Source: Streptomyces sp. NRRL F-5630 (GTDB lineage Bacteria; Actinomycetota; Actinomycetes; Streptomycetales; Streptomycetaceae). Taken from it: a stretch of 64,000 nucleotides of DNA. Of the stretch, positions 40,442-49,009 are shown piece after piece. The DNA is taken from positions 23,315-87,314 of the forward strand of contig NZ_JOGO01000022.1 of NCBI RefSeq assembly GCF_000719475.1, written 5' to 3'. Below the pieces are notes generated by a model. It was not told the origin of the DNA. It was given only the letters and a program-made list of their open reading frames with translations, and made no database searches. How positions within the stretch are numbered: position 1 is the stretch's first letter; each line of letters opens with the position of its first letter. A program made the position numbers and the translations under genes.

Positions 40442-40891
40442 ATGCACACGTGGACGGCAGGCTCGCTGAGCCTCGACACGCTCGCCTCGCTCAGCCGGGG
40501 CAGGTCCCCCCGCAGAGCGGCGCGAACACCACTGGTGCGTCTGACGGTGCCGAGCGGAATGACCACGTCGATGGGCGTGGACGCGGTGGGCGTGCCGGAG
40601 GCGCTGGCCCGCCGGGTGATGGGACGACTGCCCCGGATGGGCTGCGTGTACGCGGACGGCGGGCGCTGGTGGTGGATCGTGCCCTCCGGGTCGGACGTGG
40701 CCCTGGAGTGGCCCGCCCCCGTGCACTACGCGGCCGGCGCGCTCGTACCGGACGCCCGCAGGGAGCCCCGGCTCGTCCACCAGCCGGCCGGCAAGGCGCC
40801 GTACACCCCGCCGATCCCCCTCTACGTGACACTGTGCCGCCTCACCGACACCCTCCCCCCGTGGTCGCGCTCGGCGCCGACCGAGGACTGA
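40442..40891 (+). CDS. Hypothetical protein, 149 aa, coupled to the ATPase gene
   Basis: ATG 40442 follows the TGA of the ATPase gene directly, so it is translated with it. I recognise no domain. The middle has 'GVPEALARRVMGRLPRMGCVYADGGRWWWIVPSGSDVALEWPAPVHYAAGA', an aromatic-rich stretch like small Streptomyces proteins found next to such ATPases. No signal peptide or membrane span. By position it should belong to the regulatory locus. Confidence 0.8.
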   Translation: MHTWTAGSLSLDTLASLSRGRSPRRAARTPLVRLTVPSGMTTSMGVDAVGVPEALARRVMGRLPRMGCVYADGGRWWWIVPSGSDVALEWPAPVHYAAGALVPDARREPRLVHQPAGKAPYTPPIPLYVTLCRLTDTLPPWSRSAPTED

Positions 40892-40923
40892 CCGACTCTG
40901 CCGCGTATGCGTCTGTCCGGTGC

Positions 40924-40955
40924 GGGGCGCCCCGTACCGATCCTTGGGGCGCCCC
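40924..40955 (+). terminator. Candidate terminator after the ATPase gene pair
   Basis: Two copies of GGGGCGCCCC (40924-40933 and 40946-40955) can pair with each other across a 12-base loop; 30 bases after the stop. Confidence 0.5.
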
Positions 40956-41119
40956 CCGTACCGGTGGCATCCCTGTCTTGAGGGCCGCGGCTCTTCCCCT
41001 CTCCGTGCCGAGCGGGCTCGCCTAGGCGTGGGGCGCGTCGCTCGGGCCCGGCGTTCCCACTGCTGCGCTCGCGTCGTGCGGACCCCCCGCGCGAGAGGCT
41101 CACTCGGGCGCGGCCTGGG

Positions 41120-41293
41120 TCACTCCAAGGCCGAGCGGGCGCGGACGATGACGAGGAAGGCGTCCTCGTCGAGGTCCATGACGACCTCGGCGGCCGTGCC
41201 CTCGCGGCGTCGCTGACGGGCGAATTCCTCGGCGGGCCAGGAGCCCCGCGGCCCGCCCGCGGGGAAGCGTTCCAACACCACTCGTTCGGTCAT
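41120..41293 (-). CDS. Small hypothetical protein, 57 aa
   Basis: From ATG 41293 (MTERVVLERFPAGGPRGSWPAEEFARQRRREG...) to 'VIVRARSALE'. Codon use is biased as in real genes, and the amphipathic 'EEFARQRRREGTAAEVVMDLDEDAFLVIV' looks like a small folded domain. An upstream ATG (41395) would add 34 low-quality residues. No known family. It is isolated, on the minus strand. Confidence 0.6.
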   Translation of the reverse strand: MTERVVLERFPAGGPRGSWPAEEFARQRRREGTAAEVVMDLDEDAFLVIVRARSALE

Positions 41294-41641
41294 CACGGCC
41301 GCAACTCCGTCCTGTCGTACCCGGGTCGCACTCCCCCGCCGCCGGTGCCGCCGCAACACGTGTTCACTCGAACCCCGCCCTTCACTCACTCGCATGGAGT
41401 AACGAGTGCATCCGCCGTCACGTCACGCCGCGCCGGACAGTGCGTCGAGAATGACGCAGCGAGGCGCCCGGGCGTGGGCGCCGTGACCGTACCGTCACCT
41501 GTTCGCCCCGGCTCGTAACGGCATACGTCGCCCTTGCGGGGCGCAGGGGGCGCGCCCGACGGCGCACCCGGGCGGCGATGGGCAACGGGGGTGGGCGGGG
41601 CGCGGCGTGCGCGGGGCGAGGAGGCGTCCGGGCCCGGGAGG
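41294..41641. other. 348-bp intergenic region
   Basis: No gene. CACTCG (41384-41389) and CGAGTG (about 41400-41405) form an inverted repeat with a 10-base centre, in a less GC-rich patch that may hold the promoter of the 57-residue gene. Nothing else recognised. Confidence 0.45.
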
Positions 41642-42139
41642 TCACACGCTTTCCCTCCACTCCTCAAGGGCGAGGAAGTCGTCCTCGGTGAGCCCGCGCG
41701 CCGGGTCGATCCGCAGGAGCGCGGTCGCGGCCGGGTAGTGGGCGTCCACCCACGCGCGGTCGCGCGGCCCCAGCTCGTCGTCGACCCAGGCGAAGGGGCG
41801 TCCCGCGGCGTGGGCCAGCACCTCGCGCAGCTTCCAGAAGGTGCCGTCCGGGCCGGCCGTCCGCGCCGGCCAGTGCACGTAGGGGAGCGCGGGCAGCCCC
41901 AGCACGGGCGCCACGTACGTGTTCGCCTCGGCCTCCCACGTCGAGGCCCACACCAGCTCGTACCGTCCGGCGAGGGCGCGCAGCCGCTCGCCGTGCGCCG
42001 GGTTGAGGCGCAGTTCCAGGGGCTCGGTCCAGGCCCAGCCCGTCGGGCGGACCTGGCGGGTCCGGTAGCCGGGCAGGCGGCGGGGTGCCGCGAAGGGGTT
42101 GAGCGGACCATCTACGTCGAGGAAGAGGAACGGTGTCAC
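41642..42139 (-). CDS. HAD-like hydrolase family protein
   Basis: 165 residues from GTG 42139. Motif I is 'FLFLDVDGPLNPF' with the two Asp of the HAD nucleophile/acid pair. 'LVWASTWEAEAN' fits motif II (Ser/Thr) and 'PFAWVDDELGPRDRAW' motif IV. No cap domain is evident. A phosphatase of unknown substrate; such secondary-structure-only HADs are common in Streptomyces. The TetR gene diverges from it. Confidence 0.8.
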   Translation of the reverse strand: MTPFLFLDVDGPLNPFAAPRRLPGYRTRQVRPTGWAWTEPLELRLNPAHGERLRALAGRYELVWASTWEAEANTYVAPVLGLPALPYVHWPARTAGPDGTFWKLREVLAHAAGRPFAWVDDELGPRDRAWVDAHYPAATALLRIDPARGLTEDDFLALEEWRESV

Positions 42140-42266
42140 AGGGCGTCCCGGGGATCGGTGGGGTCCATTGTGACCGCAACGTGCGGCCGGTCGGCGGCTT
42201 CCGCATGCTGGACGTGTGTCCGCATCGCGAGACGTCACTGATTCGGGTGAGACGGGTCCGATGCTT

Positions 42267-42297
42267 ATGAGACGTTCATGTCTCATTTTGCTAGGGT
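42267..42297 (+). promoter_or_regulatory. TetR operator and promoter
   Basis: Perfect inverted repeat ATGAGAC (42267-42273), 6-base centre GTTCAT, GTCTCAT (42280-42286), just upstream of -10 TAGGGT (42292-42297), which ends 7 bases before ATG 42305. The palindrome covers the -35 region, as expected for autorepression. Confidence 0.75.
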
Positions 42298-42304
42298 GGA
42301 CCGC

Positions 42305-42853
42305 ATGACTGTCGACCGCGATCAAGTGCTGCGCTCCGCCGCCACGCTTCTCGTGCGCCGCTCCGGCTCCACGATGGACGAGGTGGCGCGCGCCGCCGGG
42401 GTCAGCCGGGCCACGCTGCACCGGCTTTTCGCCGGGCGCGACGCCCTCGTACGGGCCCTGGAGGAGCTGGGCATCCGCGAGTGCGAGGCCGCCGTGGCCG
42501 ACGCGCGGATCGACGAGGGGCCCGCCGTGGACGCGCTGCGCAGGCTCGTCGCCGGTCTGCAGGGCCCCGCCCCGCTGCTCTCCTTCCTCACCACCGAGGC
42601 ACAGCTCTTCGAGGGCGAGGAGATCGACGAGGGCTGGGCCCGGCTCGACAGCCGCTTCACCGCTCTGTTCACCCGCGGCCAGCGCACCGGCGAGTTCCGC
42701 ATCGACCTCAGCCCGACCTGGCTCACCGAGGCGCTCTACGCCCTCATAGGGGCCTGCGGCTGGTGCGTCGTCGACGGCCGCGTCGCCGCCCAGGACTTCC
42801 CGCGCAACGTGTCCGAGCTGCTGCTCGGCGGGGTACTGAGGAGGACCCCGTGA
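42305..42853 (+). CDS. TetR-family transcriptional regulator
   Basis: 182 residues from ATG 42305 (MTVDRDQVLRSAATLLVRRSG). The helix-turn-helix is 'TMDEVARAAGVSRATLHRLFAGRDALVRAL' at residues 17-46, and the C-terminal ligand domain contains 'LTEALYALIGACGWCVVDGR'. It overlaps the MFS gene as GTGA, so the two are one operon under the 20-bp palindrome. It most likely represses the efflux gene until an inducer binds. A small set of TetR proteins with this Cys-rich 'GACGWCV' segment exists; its meaning is unknown. Confidence 0.93.
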   Translation: MTVDRDQVLRSAATLLVRRSGSTMDEVARAAGVSRATLHRLFAGRDALVRALEELGIRECEAAVADARIDEGPAVDALRRLVAGLQGPAPLLSFLTTEAQLFEGEEIDEGWARLDSRFTALFTRGQRTGEFRIDLSPTWLTEALYALIGACGWCVVDGRVAAQDFPRNVSELLLGGVLRRTP

Positions 42854-44430
42854 CCATGACCACGTCCCCCGCCCCCGCCCCCGCCCAGCGCCCCCTCGCG
42901 CGCTGGCTCGCCCTCGGCGTCCTCGTCCTCGCGGTGCTGCTCATCGCGGTCGACGCGACCGTGCTCGGCCTCGCGACCCCTTACATCAGCGAGGACCTGC
43001 GCCCCTCGGGCACGCAGCTCCTGTGGATCGGCGACGTCTACTCCTTCGTCATCGCCGGGCTGCTCGTCTCGATGGGCGGGCTCGGCGACCGCATCGGCCG
43101 CAAGCGCCTGCTGCTCCTCGGCGCGGTCGCCTTCGGCGGGATCTCGGTCCTCAACGCCTACGCGGGCTCGCCCGAGATCCTCATCCTCGCGCGCGCCCTG
43201 CTCGGTGTCGCCGGGGCGACCCTCATGCCGTCCACGCTGGCGCTGATCCGCAACATCTTCCCCGACCCGCGCGAGCGCAGCTTCGCGATCGGCGCCTGGG
43301 GCGCGGCCTCGTCGGCCGGGATGGCGCTCGGCCCGATCGTCGGCGGCTTCCTCCTCGAACACTTCTGGTGGGGCTCGGTCTTCCTCATCAACCTGCCCGT
43401 CATGGCGCTCCTCGTGCTCGTCGGCGCCAAGCTCCTGCCCGAGTCGAAGGACCCGGCCCCCGGCCCCTGGGACCTGCCCAGCGTGGGGCTCTCGCTCGCC
43501 GGGATGTTCGGGCTCGTGTACGCGGTGAAGGAACTGGCGGCGGGCGAGGTCACCGGGCTCACACTCGGCGCGGGACTCGGCGGGCTGTTCCTCCTCGTGT
43601 GGTTCGTGCGGCGCCAGCTCACGCTGCCCAAGCCGCTCCTGAACATGCGGCTCTTCCGCAACCGGGGGTTCAGCGCAGCCGTCGTCGCCGACCTCCTCAC
43701 CGTGCTCGGCCTCTCCGGGCTCGTCTTCTTCCTCTCGCAGTTCCTGCAACTCGTCCAGGGGCGGACCCCCTTGGCGGCCGGACTCGCCGAACTCCCCTCC
43801 GCGATCGGCGCGGTGGGCGCGGGGCTCGTCGCGGGGCTCGTCGCGCGGCGCTTCTCGGTGCGGCTCGTCGTCTCGGGCGGGCTCGCCGCGATCGGCGTCG
43901 CGCTCGCCGCCGTCGTCTTCATCGGCGAGCACACGGGCTATCCGCTGCTCGGCGGCGTGCTCCTCGTCGTCGGCCTCGGCGCCGGTTTCTCCTTCACCGT
44001 CACGGCCGACGTGATCCTCTCCGCCGTGCCCAAGGAGAAGGCCGGGTCCGCGTCGGCGGTCTCGGAGACCGCGTACGAACTGGGCGCGGCCCTCGGTATC
44101 GCGCTGCTCGGTTCCGTGGTCAACGGTGTCTACCGGGACTTCGCCACCCCGCCCGGCGTCCCGGGCCCGGTCTCCGCCGCCGCGCACGAATCACTCGGCG
44201 GAGCGGCCGAAGCCGCCCACCGGCTCCCCGCGCCCCTCGCCGCGCGCATGCTCGACGCGGCGAACGACTCCTTCGTGACGGGACTGCACTACGCGGCGGT
44301 CGGCGGCGCGGTCGTCCTGCTCGGCACAGCCGTCGCGGCCTGGTTCCTGCTCAAGGGCCAGCGGCTCGATGTGACGGACGAGGAGGGCGACGCGGCGATA
44401 CCCGAGAGCGCGGCACCGGCGCCGCGCTAG
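42850..44430 (+). CDS. DHA2-type MFS drug efflux transporter
   Basis: 526 residues from GTG 42850 (MTMTTSPAPAPAQRPLARWLALGV), with GGAGG six bases upstream. About 14 membrane spans place it in the QacA/EmrB (DHA2) group. The family motifs are 'LLIAVDATVLGLATPYISEDL' (span 1), 'MGGLGDRIGRKRLLL' (motif A) and 'GAWGAASSAGMALGPIVGGFLLEHFWW' (motif C, exporters). Substrate unknown, controlled by the TetR protein. Confidence 0.93.
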   Translation: MTMTTSPAPAPAQRPLARWLALGVLVLAVLLIAVDATVLGLATPYISEDLRPSGTQLLWIGDVYSFVIAGLLVSMGGLGDRIGRKRLLLLGAVAFGGISVLNAYAGSPEILILARALLGVAGATLMPSTLALIRNIFPDPRERSFAIGAWGAASSAGMALGPIVGGFLLEHFWWGSVFLINLPVMALLVLVGAKLLPESKDPAPGPWDLPSVGLSLAGMFGLVYAVKELAAGEVTGLTLGAGLGGLFLLVWFVRRQLTLPKPLLNMRLFRNRGFSAAVVADLLTVLGLSGLVFFLSQFLQLVQGRTPLAAGLAELPSAIGAVGAGLVAGLVARRFSVRLVVSGGLAAIGVALAAVVFIGEHTGYPLLGGVLLVVGLGAGFSFTVTADVILSAVPKEKAGSASAVSETAYELGAALGIALLGSVVNGVYRDFATPPGVPGPVSAAAHESLGGAAEAAHRLPAPLAARMLDAANDSFVTGLHYAAVGGAVVLLGTAVAAWFLLKGQRLDVTDEEGDAAIPESAAPAPR

Positions 44431-44908
44431 GTGTGTGGTCCCGGGAGGTCTTGGGCGCCGGGGTGCGGGGCAGGACCTTGCGGACACGGCCGGGGGGGTG
44501 GGCGGGCCCGCGCGGGCTTCCGCGTGTCAAGTGGCGGCTGCGCGGCACCCGTTACCGGAGCGGCGCGCTTCGCGGGGCCCTGTGCGACCGGTCGCCGCAC
44601 TCGTTCGCGGAGCCTCGGAGCCTCGGAGGCCCGGAGCTTCGGCGCCACAGGCCCTCCGCGCCCCAAGCCCTCGGCGCCCGACCTGCCGGGGCGGGCGCGT
44701 CCTCGCCGTGGCAGCGGGACTTCTCGACGGTCGCCGTATACGGGGGTGACGCGGCGCAAGCGACGTTGACGTGCCCGCAAGGGGCACCTCGACGGCATGG
44801 TTTACAGCGGTGCGGAGTACGGAGTACGGCTTCCCGGCGGGAGGACGCCTGGCGATACGGTCCTGGCGGGAGGCCCGGTGCCGAACGGCTCCCCGTGGCC
44901 GGGCGGTC
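44431..44908. other. 478-bp intergenic region between convergent genes
   Basis: No gene. Contains short direct repeats (GGAGCCTC twice near 44611-44632; GGAGTACGGAGTACGG near 44815) and no convincing terminator for either neighbour. Confidence 0.45.
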
Positions 44909-45580
44909 TCAGGCCGCCTTCGCCTTGGTGGCGTACATGTCCACGTACTCCTGGCCCGAGAGCCGCATGACCTCGGTCATGACCGAGTCCGTCACCGCGC
45001 GGAGCACGTAGCGGTCGCGGTCCATGCCCTCGTAGCGCGAGAACTCCATGGGCTCGCCGAAGCGGACCGTCACCTTGCCGGGGCGGGGCAGGCCCTTGCC
45101 GCCCGGCTGGAGCTTGTCGGTGCCGATCATCGCGAAGGGGACGACGGGCGCGCCCGTCATCAGGGTCAGGCGCGCGATGCCGGTACGGCCCCGGTACAGA
45201 CGGCCGTCGGGGGAGCGGGTGCCCTCCGGGTAGATGCCGAACATCCGGCCCTCCTCCAGGACGCGGCGCCCCGTCATGAGCGCGGCGACCCCGCCGTTGG
45301 CCCCGTCGCGGTCCACGGGGATCATCCCGACACCCGTGAAGAACCAGGCCATGACCCGGCCCTTGATGCCCTTGCCCGTGACGTACTCGTCCTTGCCGAT
45401 GAACATCACCTGCCGGTCGCAGACGACCGGAAGGATCAGCGAGTCGATGAAGGTGAGGTGGTTCCCGGCCAGGATCACCGGTCCCTCGCCCGGGATGCGC
45501 TCGACGCCTTCCAGCTGCGGCCGGAACCACAGGCGCATGACAGGACCGAGGACGGCCTTCAGGAACGCGAAGCGGGACAA
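44909..45580 (-). CDS. 1-acyl-sn-glycerol-3-phosphate acyltransferase family protein
   Basis: 223 residues from TTG 45580 (MSRFAFLKAVLGPVMRLWFRP), chosen for GGAGGG at good spacing and because the Streptomyces family begins there. The PlsC motifs are all present: 'GNHLTFIDSLI' (H-x4-D), 'WFFTGVGMIPVDRDG', 'FGIYPEGTRSPDG' and 'MTGAPVVPFAMIGT'. It acylates lysophosphatidate or a related acceptor at the membrane. The leader holds a hairpin, ACCTGCGGG / CCCGCAGGT (45614-45632), behind a -10-like TATCGT at 45637-45642. Confidence 0.9.
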   Translation of the reverse strand: MSRFAFLKAVLGPVMRLWFRPQLEGVERIPGEGPVILAGNHLTFIDSLILPVVCDRQVMFIGKDEYVTGKGIKGRVMAWFFTGVGMIPVDRDGANGGVAALMTGRRVLEEGRMFGIYPEGTRSPDGRLYRGRTGIARLTLMTGAPVVPFAMIGTDKLQPGGKGLPRPGKVTVRFGEPMEFSRYEGMDRDRYVLRAVTDSVMTEVMRLSGQEYVDMYATKAKAA

Positions 45581-45672
45581 CTGACCCTCCGGAGCAGTCA
45601 GGGACGACAGCGGACCTGCGGGGCCCGCAGGTGAGGACGATACTCGCGCGTCGGCCGGCCGCGCACACCGGG

Positions 45673-45792
45673 GTTCACCGCGGTGATACGCGGAGTTGAC
45701 CCGCGGGCGACGAGGAGCCCGCGCCGGGGGGCCGGTTTTCACCCGCCGTTCGGCACGGGTTCTCCCCTCGCGCGAGGCCCCGCGCCTAGCAT
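45673..45792 (+). promoter_or_regulatory. PHO-box-like operators and -10 of glpQ1
   Basis: Upstream operator: GTTCACC (45673-45679) and GTTGACC (45695-45701), exactly 22 bases apart. Downstream operator: TTTCACC, GTTCGGC and GTTCTCC at 45737, 45748 and 45759, each 11 bases apart as in the Streptomyces PHO box (consensus GTTCACC). TAGCAT (45787-45792) follows by 17 bases, so PhoP bound here would replace a -35. Confidence 0.65.
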
Positions 45793-45893
45793 CGGCACCG
45801 CTTCACCGGGCGCCCCGCCCGTCACGGGACGGACCCCTCGTGACGGCGGGCCCCGTTCCCGTACCCGCACGTCCACGAGCGCAGGAGGACCCC

Positions 45894-47078
45894 ATGACGG
45901 ATCAGGCAGCCAAGGAGCCCGCTCCCCGCACGGGCACCGCACGCCGCGCCCTGCTCGGCGCCGCGGCCCTCGGCGCGGGCGCGGCCGTCGTGGGACTGCC
46001 GGGCACCGCGGCGGCGAGCGAGGGCAGGGGGCGGGGCGGCGGCGCACTGCGCGACCTGCCCGAGGTGACGGTCATCGGCCACCGCGGCACCTCCGGCTAC
46101 CGCCCCGAGCACACCTTCGGCTCCTACCGGCTCGCCCTTGACATGGGCGTCCACATCATCGAGCAGGACCTCGTCCCCACGAAGGACGGCCACCTCGTGT
46201 GCCGGCACGAGAACGACATCACGCAGACCACCGATGTCGCCCAGCACCCCGAGTTCGCCGCGCGCAAAACGACGAAGACCGTCGACGGCGCGAAGCTCAC
46301 CGGCTGGTTCACCGAGGACTTCACGCTCGCCGAGCTGAAGACGCTCCGCGCCGTCGAGCGCATCCCCGCCACCCGCCAGCACAACACCCTGTACAACGGC
46401 CGCTGGGAGGTGCCGACCTTCGAAGAGGTCCTGGAGTGGGCCGAGCGGGAGGGCCGGGCGCGCGGCCGGAAGATCTGGCTGTACGTCGAGACGAAGCACC
46501 CCACTTACTTCCGCGGCATCGGGCTCGGCCTCGAAGAGCGCCTCGCGCGCCTGCTGCGCAGGTACGGGCGCGACACCCGCGACTCCTCCGCGCTCATCCT
46601 CCAGTCCTTCGAGCCGACGAGCATCCAGCGCCTCAAGAAGCTCGTGCGGACCCCCGGCATCGTGCTGCTCTCGACGGCCGGCACCAAGCCGTACGACTTC
46701 GAGGCCACCGGCGACCCGCGCACCACCGACGACCTCGTGACCCCCGCCGGGCTGAAGTGGATCGCGTCCTTCGCCGAGGGCATCGGCCCCGACCTGAGCC
46801 TCGTCATCCCCCGCGAGGCGGACGGCACCCTCGGCAGGCCCACGAGCCTCGTGCGCGACGCCCACGCCCAGGGGCTGCGGCTGCACCCGTACACCGTCCG
46901 CAACGAAAACACCTTCCTGCCCGTGGACTACCGCGTCGGGAGCGACCCGAACGCGTACGGGGACGCCCTCCGGCTCTTCGAGACGTACTACGCGACCGGG
47001 ATCGACGGACTCTTCTCGGACAACGGGGACACCGCGCTCCTCGCCCGCGAGAGCTACCTGGCGAAGAAGGGCCGCTGA
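45894..47078 (+). CDS. glpQ1: Secreted glycerophosphodiester phosphodiesterase (GlpQ1 type)
   Basis: 394 residues from ATG 45894, with GGAGG six bases before. The N-terminus carries a twin-arginine-like signal (TARRALLGAAALGAGAAVVGLPG, cleavage near TAAAS). Catalytic motifs 'VIGHRGTSGYRPEHTFGSYRLALDMGVHIIEQDLVPTKDGHLVCRHEND' and 'VETKHPTYFRGIGLGLEERL' are as in the GDPD family's larger periplasmic type. It is a Tat export candidate, unlike the Sec-type glpQ2 at 36 kb. PHO-box-like repeats upstream indicate phosphate control. Confidence 0.92.
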   Translation: MTDQAAKEPAPRTGTARRALLGAAALGAGAAVVGLPGTAAASEGRGRGGGALRDLPEVTVIGHRGTSGYRPEHTFGSYRLALDMGVHIIEQDLVPTKDGHLVCRHENDITQTTDVAQHPEFAARKTTKTVDGAKLTGWFTEDFTLAELKTLRAVERIPATRQHNTLYNGRWEVPTFEEVLEWAEREGRARGRKIWLYVETKHPTYFRGIGLGLEERLARLLRRYGRDTRDSSALILQSFEPTSIQRLKKLVRTPGIVLLSTAGTKPYDFEATGDPRTTDDLVTPAGLKWIASFAEGIGPDLSLVIPREADGTLGRPTSLVRDAHAQGLRLHPYTVRNENTFLPVDYRVGSDPNAYGDALRLFETYYATGIDGLFSDNGDTALLARESYLAKKGR

Positions 47079-47103
47079 CGGCGGGGGGCGTCAGCACGGG
47101 AGC

Positions 47104-47133
47104 GCGGCGGCATACCTCCGGGTGAGCCGCCGC
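47104..47133 (+). terminator. Terminator after glpQ1
   Basis: 8-bp stem GCGGCGGC / GCCGCCGC with a 14-base loop, 25 bases past the stop. Confidence 0.6.
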
Positions 47134-47175
47134 CGCTCGCGGAACCTTCCGCGCGCGCACGCGGTCCCGCCAGGC

Positions 47176-47766
47176 ATGGAGACCACACCGCCCCCGTACG
47201 ACCACTGGCATCCCCTCGTCCGCGCCGCGGCCCGCGCCGAGGCGCTCGCGCACCAGCTTGATCCGGCCGATCTCGAGCAGTCCCTGTGGGTCCGGCTCCT
47301 GGAGCGGCTGCGGGGCGCGCCGCCGCCCGCCGACCCGGCCGCCTGGCTGCGCACCGCCGTACAGGCCGAGGCACGGGCGGCGGGAACTCCGCTGGGCGAG
47401 GCCGACGCCGCACGGGAGCGGCACCGCCGCGTCCCCGAGCCCGCCGACCCGCGCCCCGGCCCCGAGCAGCAGCACATCGACGCCGAACTCCTGCGCTCCG
47501 TACGGGAAGCGGCGGGCCGGCTCCCGGGCCGCTGCCAGGTCCTCGTCCGGGCCCTGCTCTCGCCCCGCGATCTCACCTACCGCGAGATCGCGGCGGAGTT
47601 GGGAATGTCACAGGGGAGCCTCGGCCCGAGGCGCTCACACTGCCTGAACTGCTTGGGAAGACTGCTCGGACCGGCGGGCGCACAGGCCCGTTCCCGCCCT
47701 CGAAGCCGTCGGCCAGGTTTCACAGGGGGTGCGGGATGGGGAATCCTGCGGGAGACACACCGGTGA
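47176..47766 (+). CDS. Sigma-70-family-like RNA polymerase sigma factor
   Basis: 196 residues from ATG 47176 (METTPPPYDHWHPLVRAAARAEA). The N-terminal part ('LAHQLDPADLEQSLWVRLLERLRGAPPPADPAAWLRTAVQAEAR') is a reduced region 2. The C-terminal helix-turn-helix 'LTYREIAAELGMSQGSLGPRRSHCLNCLGRLL' is region 4. It is shorter than typical ECF factors and has no anti-sigma partner next to it. Promoter targets unknown. A GNAT gene starts 25 bases later in another frame, probably in the same transcript. Confidence 0.85.
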   Translation: METTPPPYDHWHPLVRAAARAEALAHQLDPADLEQSLWVRLLERLRGAPPPADPAAWLRTAVQAEARAAGTPLGEADAARERHRRVPEPADPRPGPEQQHIDAELLRSVREAAGRLPGRCQVLVRALLSPRDLTYREIAAELGMSQGSLGPRRSHCLNCLGRLLGPAGAQARSRPRSRRPGFTGGAGWGILRETHR

Positions 47767-47791
47767 ACAGGTGAGCGGGAGGCGTGCACAC

Positions 47792-48289
47792 ATGGGCGCG
47801 AGCGTGACCATCTCTGCGGCGGCCGAAGAGGACGCCGAGCAGATCCTGAAGCTCCAGTACCTCTGCTTCCAGAGCGAGGCGGAGCGGTACGGGGACTGGG
47901 GCATCGAACCCCTGACCCAGAGCCTGGAGAGCCTGCGTGCCGAGCTGCGCTCCGCGCACGTGCTCGTCGCGCGCCTCGGCGACGAGGTCGTGGGCTCGGT
48001 ACGGGGCGCGGTCGACGAGGACGGGATCGCCCACATCGGCAAACTCGTCGTGCATCCCCGGTTGCAGCGGCACGGGCTCGGCGGCCGGCTCCTGGTCGCC
48101 GTGGAGAACGCGCTGCGCGCCGAGGGCCGCGCCCGCCGCTTCCAGCTCTTCACGGGGCACCGCAGCAACGTGCGCCTGTACCGCAAGTACGGCTACGCGC
48201 CCGTCGGCACCGAACAGGTCAGCGAGCGCCTCAGCATGGTGACGCTCACCAAGGAGACGGTCGCGGGCAGGCAACCGGCCGGGGTGTGA
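47792..48289 (+). CDS. GNAT-family N-acetyltransferase
   Basis: 165 residues from ATG 47792, with GGGAGG nine bases upstream; GTG 47771 is in frame. The acetyl-CoA motif A is 'HIGKLVVHPRLQRHGLGGRLLVAVENAL' (R/Q-x-x-G-x-G/A) and motif B 'LFTGHRSNVRLYRKYGYAPV'. Substrate unknown. It follows the sigma-like gene. Confidence 0.88.
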   Translation: MGASVTISAAAEEDAEQILKLQYLCFQSEAERYGDWGIEPLTQSLESLRAELRSAHVLVARLGDEVVGSVRGAVDEDGIAHIGKLVVHPRLQRHGLGGRLLVAVENALRAEGRARRFQLFTGHRSNVRLYRKYGYAPVGTEQVSERLSMVTLTKETVAGRQPAGV

Positions 48290-48541
48290 GGGACGGGGCG
48301 GGCCGCTCGCCGCGACCTGCCCCGCGCAGCCGGTACCCCCTGTGCCGCACGGGTGCCCGTTCCAGCGCGGCGCGCGTTCCGGGCGCCGACGACGCCGAGG
48401 CGTGGCCCGCCGGGCACGTCCTCCCGCGACCTCGTCGACTCGCCCTCGCCCGGCTGGGGAAAGGAGCGCGCCGAACGCGGCCGCGCTCGGGCCGGAGCGG
48501 TGAAGGGACCGGCGAAGGAACCGGCGCCCCGCCGGACCCGC

Positions 48542-49006
48542 TCAGGCGGCCGTCCCCGCCGCCGTCTTCGCGTCCAGCGCCTCCACGCGCGAGCGGCGCA
48601 GCCACAGCAGGGCGCTGACGGGCAGGATCACCGGGATGAAGAGGTAGCCCATGCCGTAGTCGGACCACACCGTCGAGTCCGGGAACGAGTCGCCGTCGAC
48701 GAGCGTCCACGTGCCCACGACGAGCACGCCGAGAAGCTCGATCGCGCAGCAGATCCGCGCCGCCGTGCGCGCGCCCTCGCCGCCGCGTACGAGGCTCCAC
48801 GTGATGAAGCAGTACACGACACCCGCGACGGCCGAGAGCACGTAGGCGAGCGGGGCGCGGTCGAACTCGGTGCTCAACTGGTAGACGGAGCGCGAGAGCG
48901 CGCCGACCACCATGACCCCGTAGACCCACAGGAGCAGGATGCCCGGACCGCTGATGAGCCTGGTCCGTCCCGCCGCCACCGGCTCGCGTGTCGTTTCGCG
49001 CTCCAT
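48542..49006 (-). CDS. Integral membrane protein, 154 aa
   Basis: Four hydrophobic spans (GILLLWVYGVMVVGAL, APLAYVLSAVAGVVYCFITWSLV, ICCAIELLGVLVVGTWTLV, MGYLFIPVILPVSALLWL) in a conserved-looking Streptomyces membrane protein with a soluble N-terminus. It starts at ATG 49006, three bases after the stop of the 119-residue membrane protein upstream, so the pair is one operon. No family function recognised. Confidence 0.82.
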   Translation of the reverse strand: MERETTREPVAAGRTRLISGPGILLLWVYGVMVVGALSRSVYQLSTEFDRAPLAYVLSAVAGVVYCFITWSLVRGGEGARTAARICCAIELLGVLVVGTWTLVDGDSFPDSTVWSDYGMGYLFIPVILPVSALLWLRRSRVEALDAKTAAGTAA

Positions 49007-49009
49007 CGC

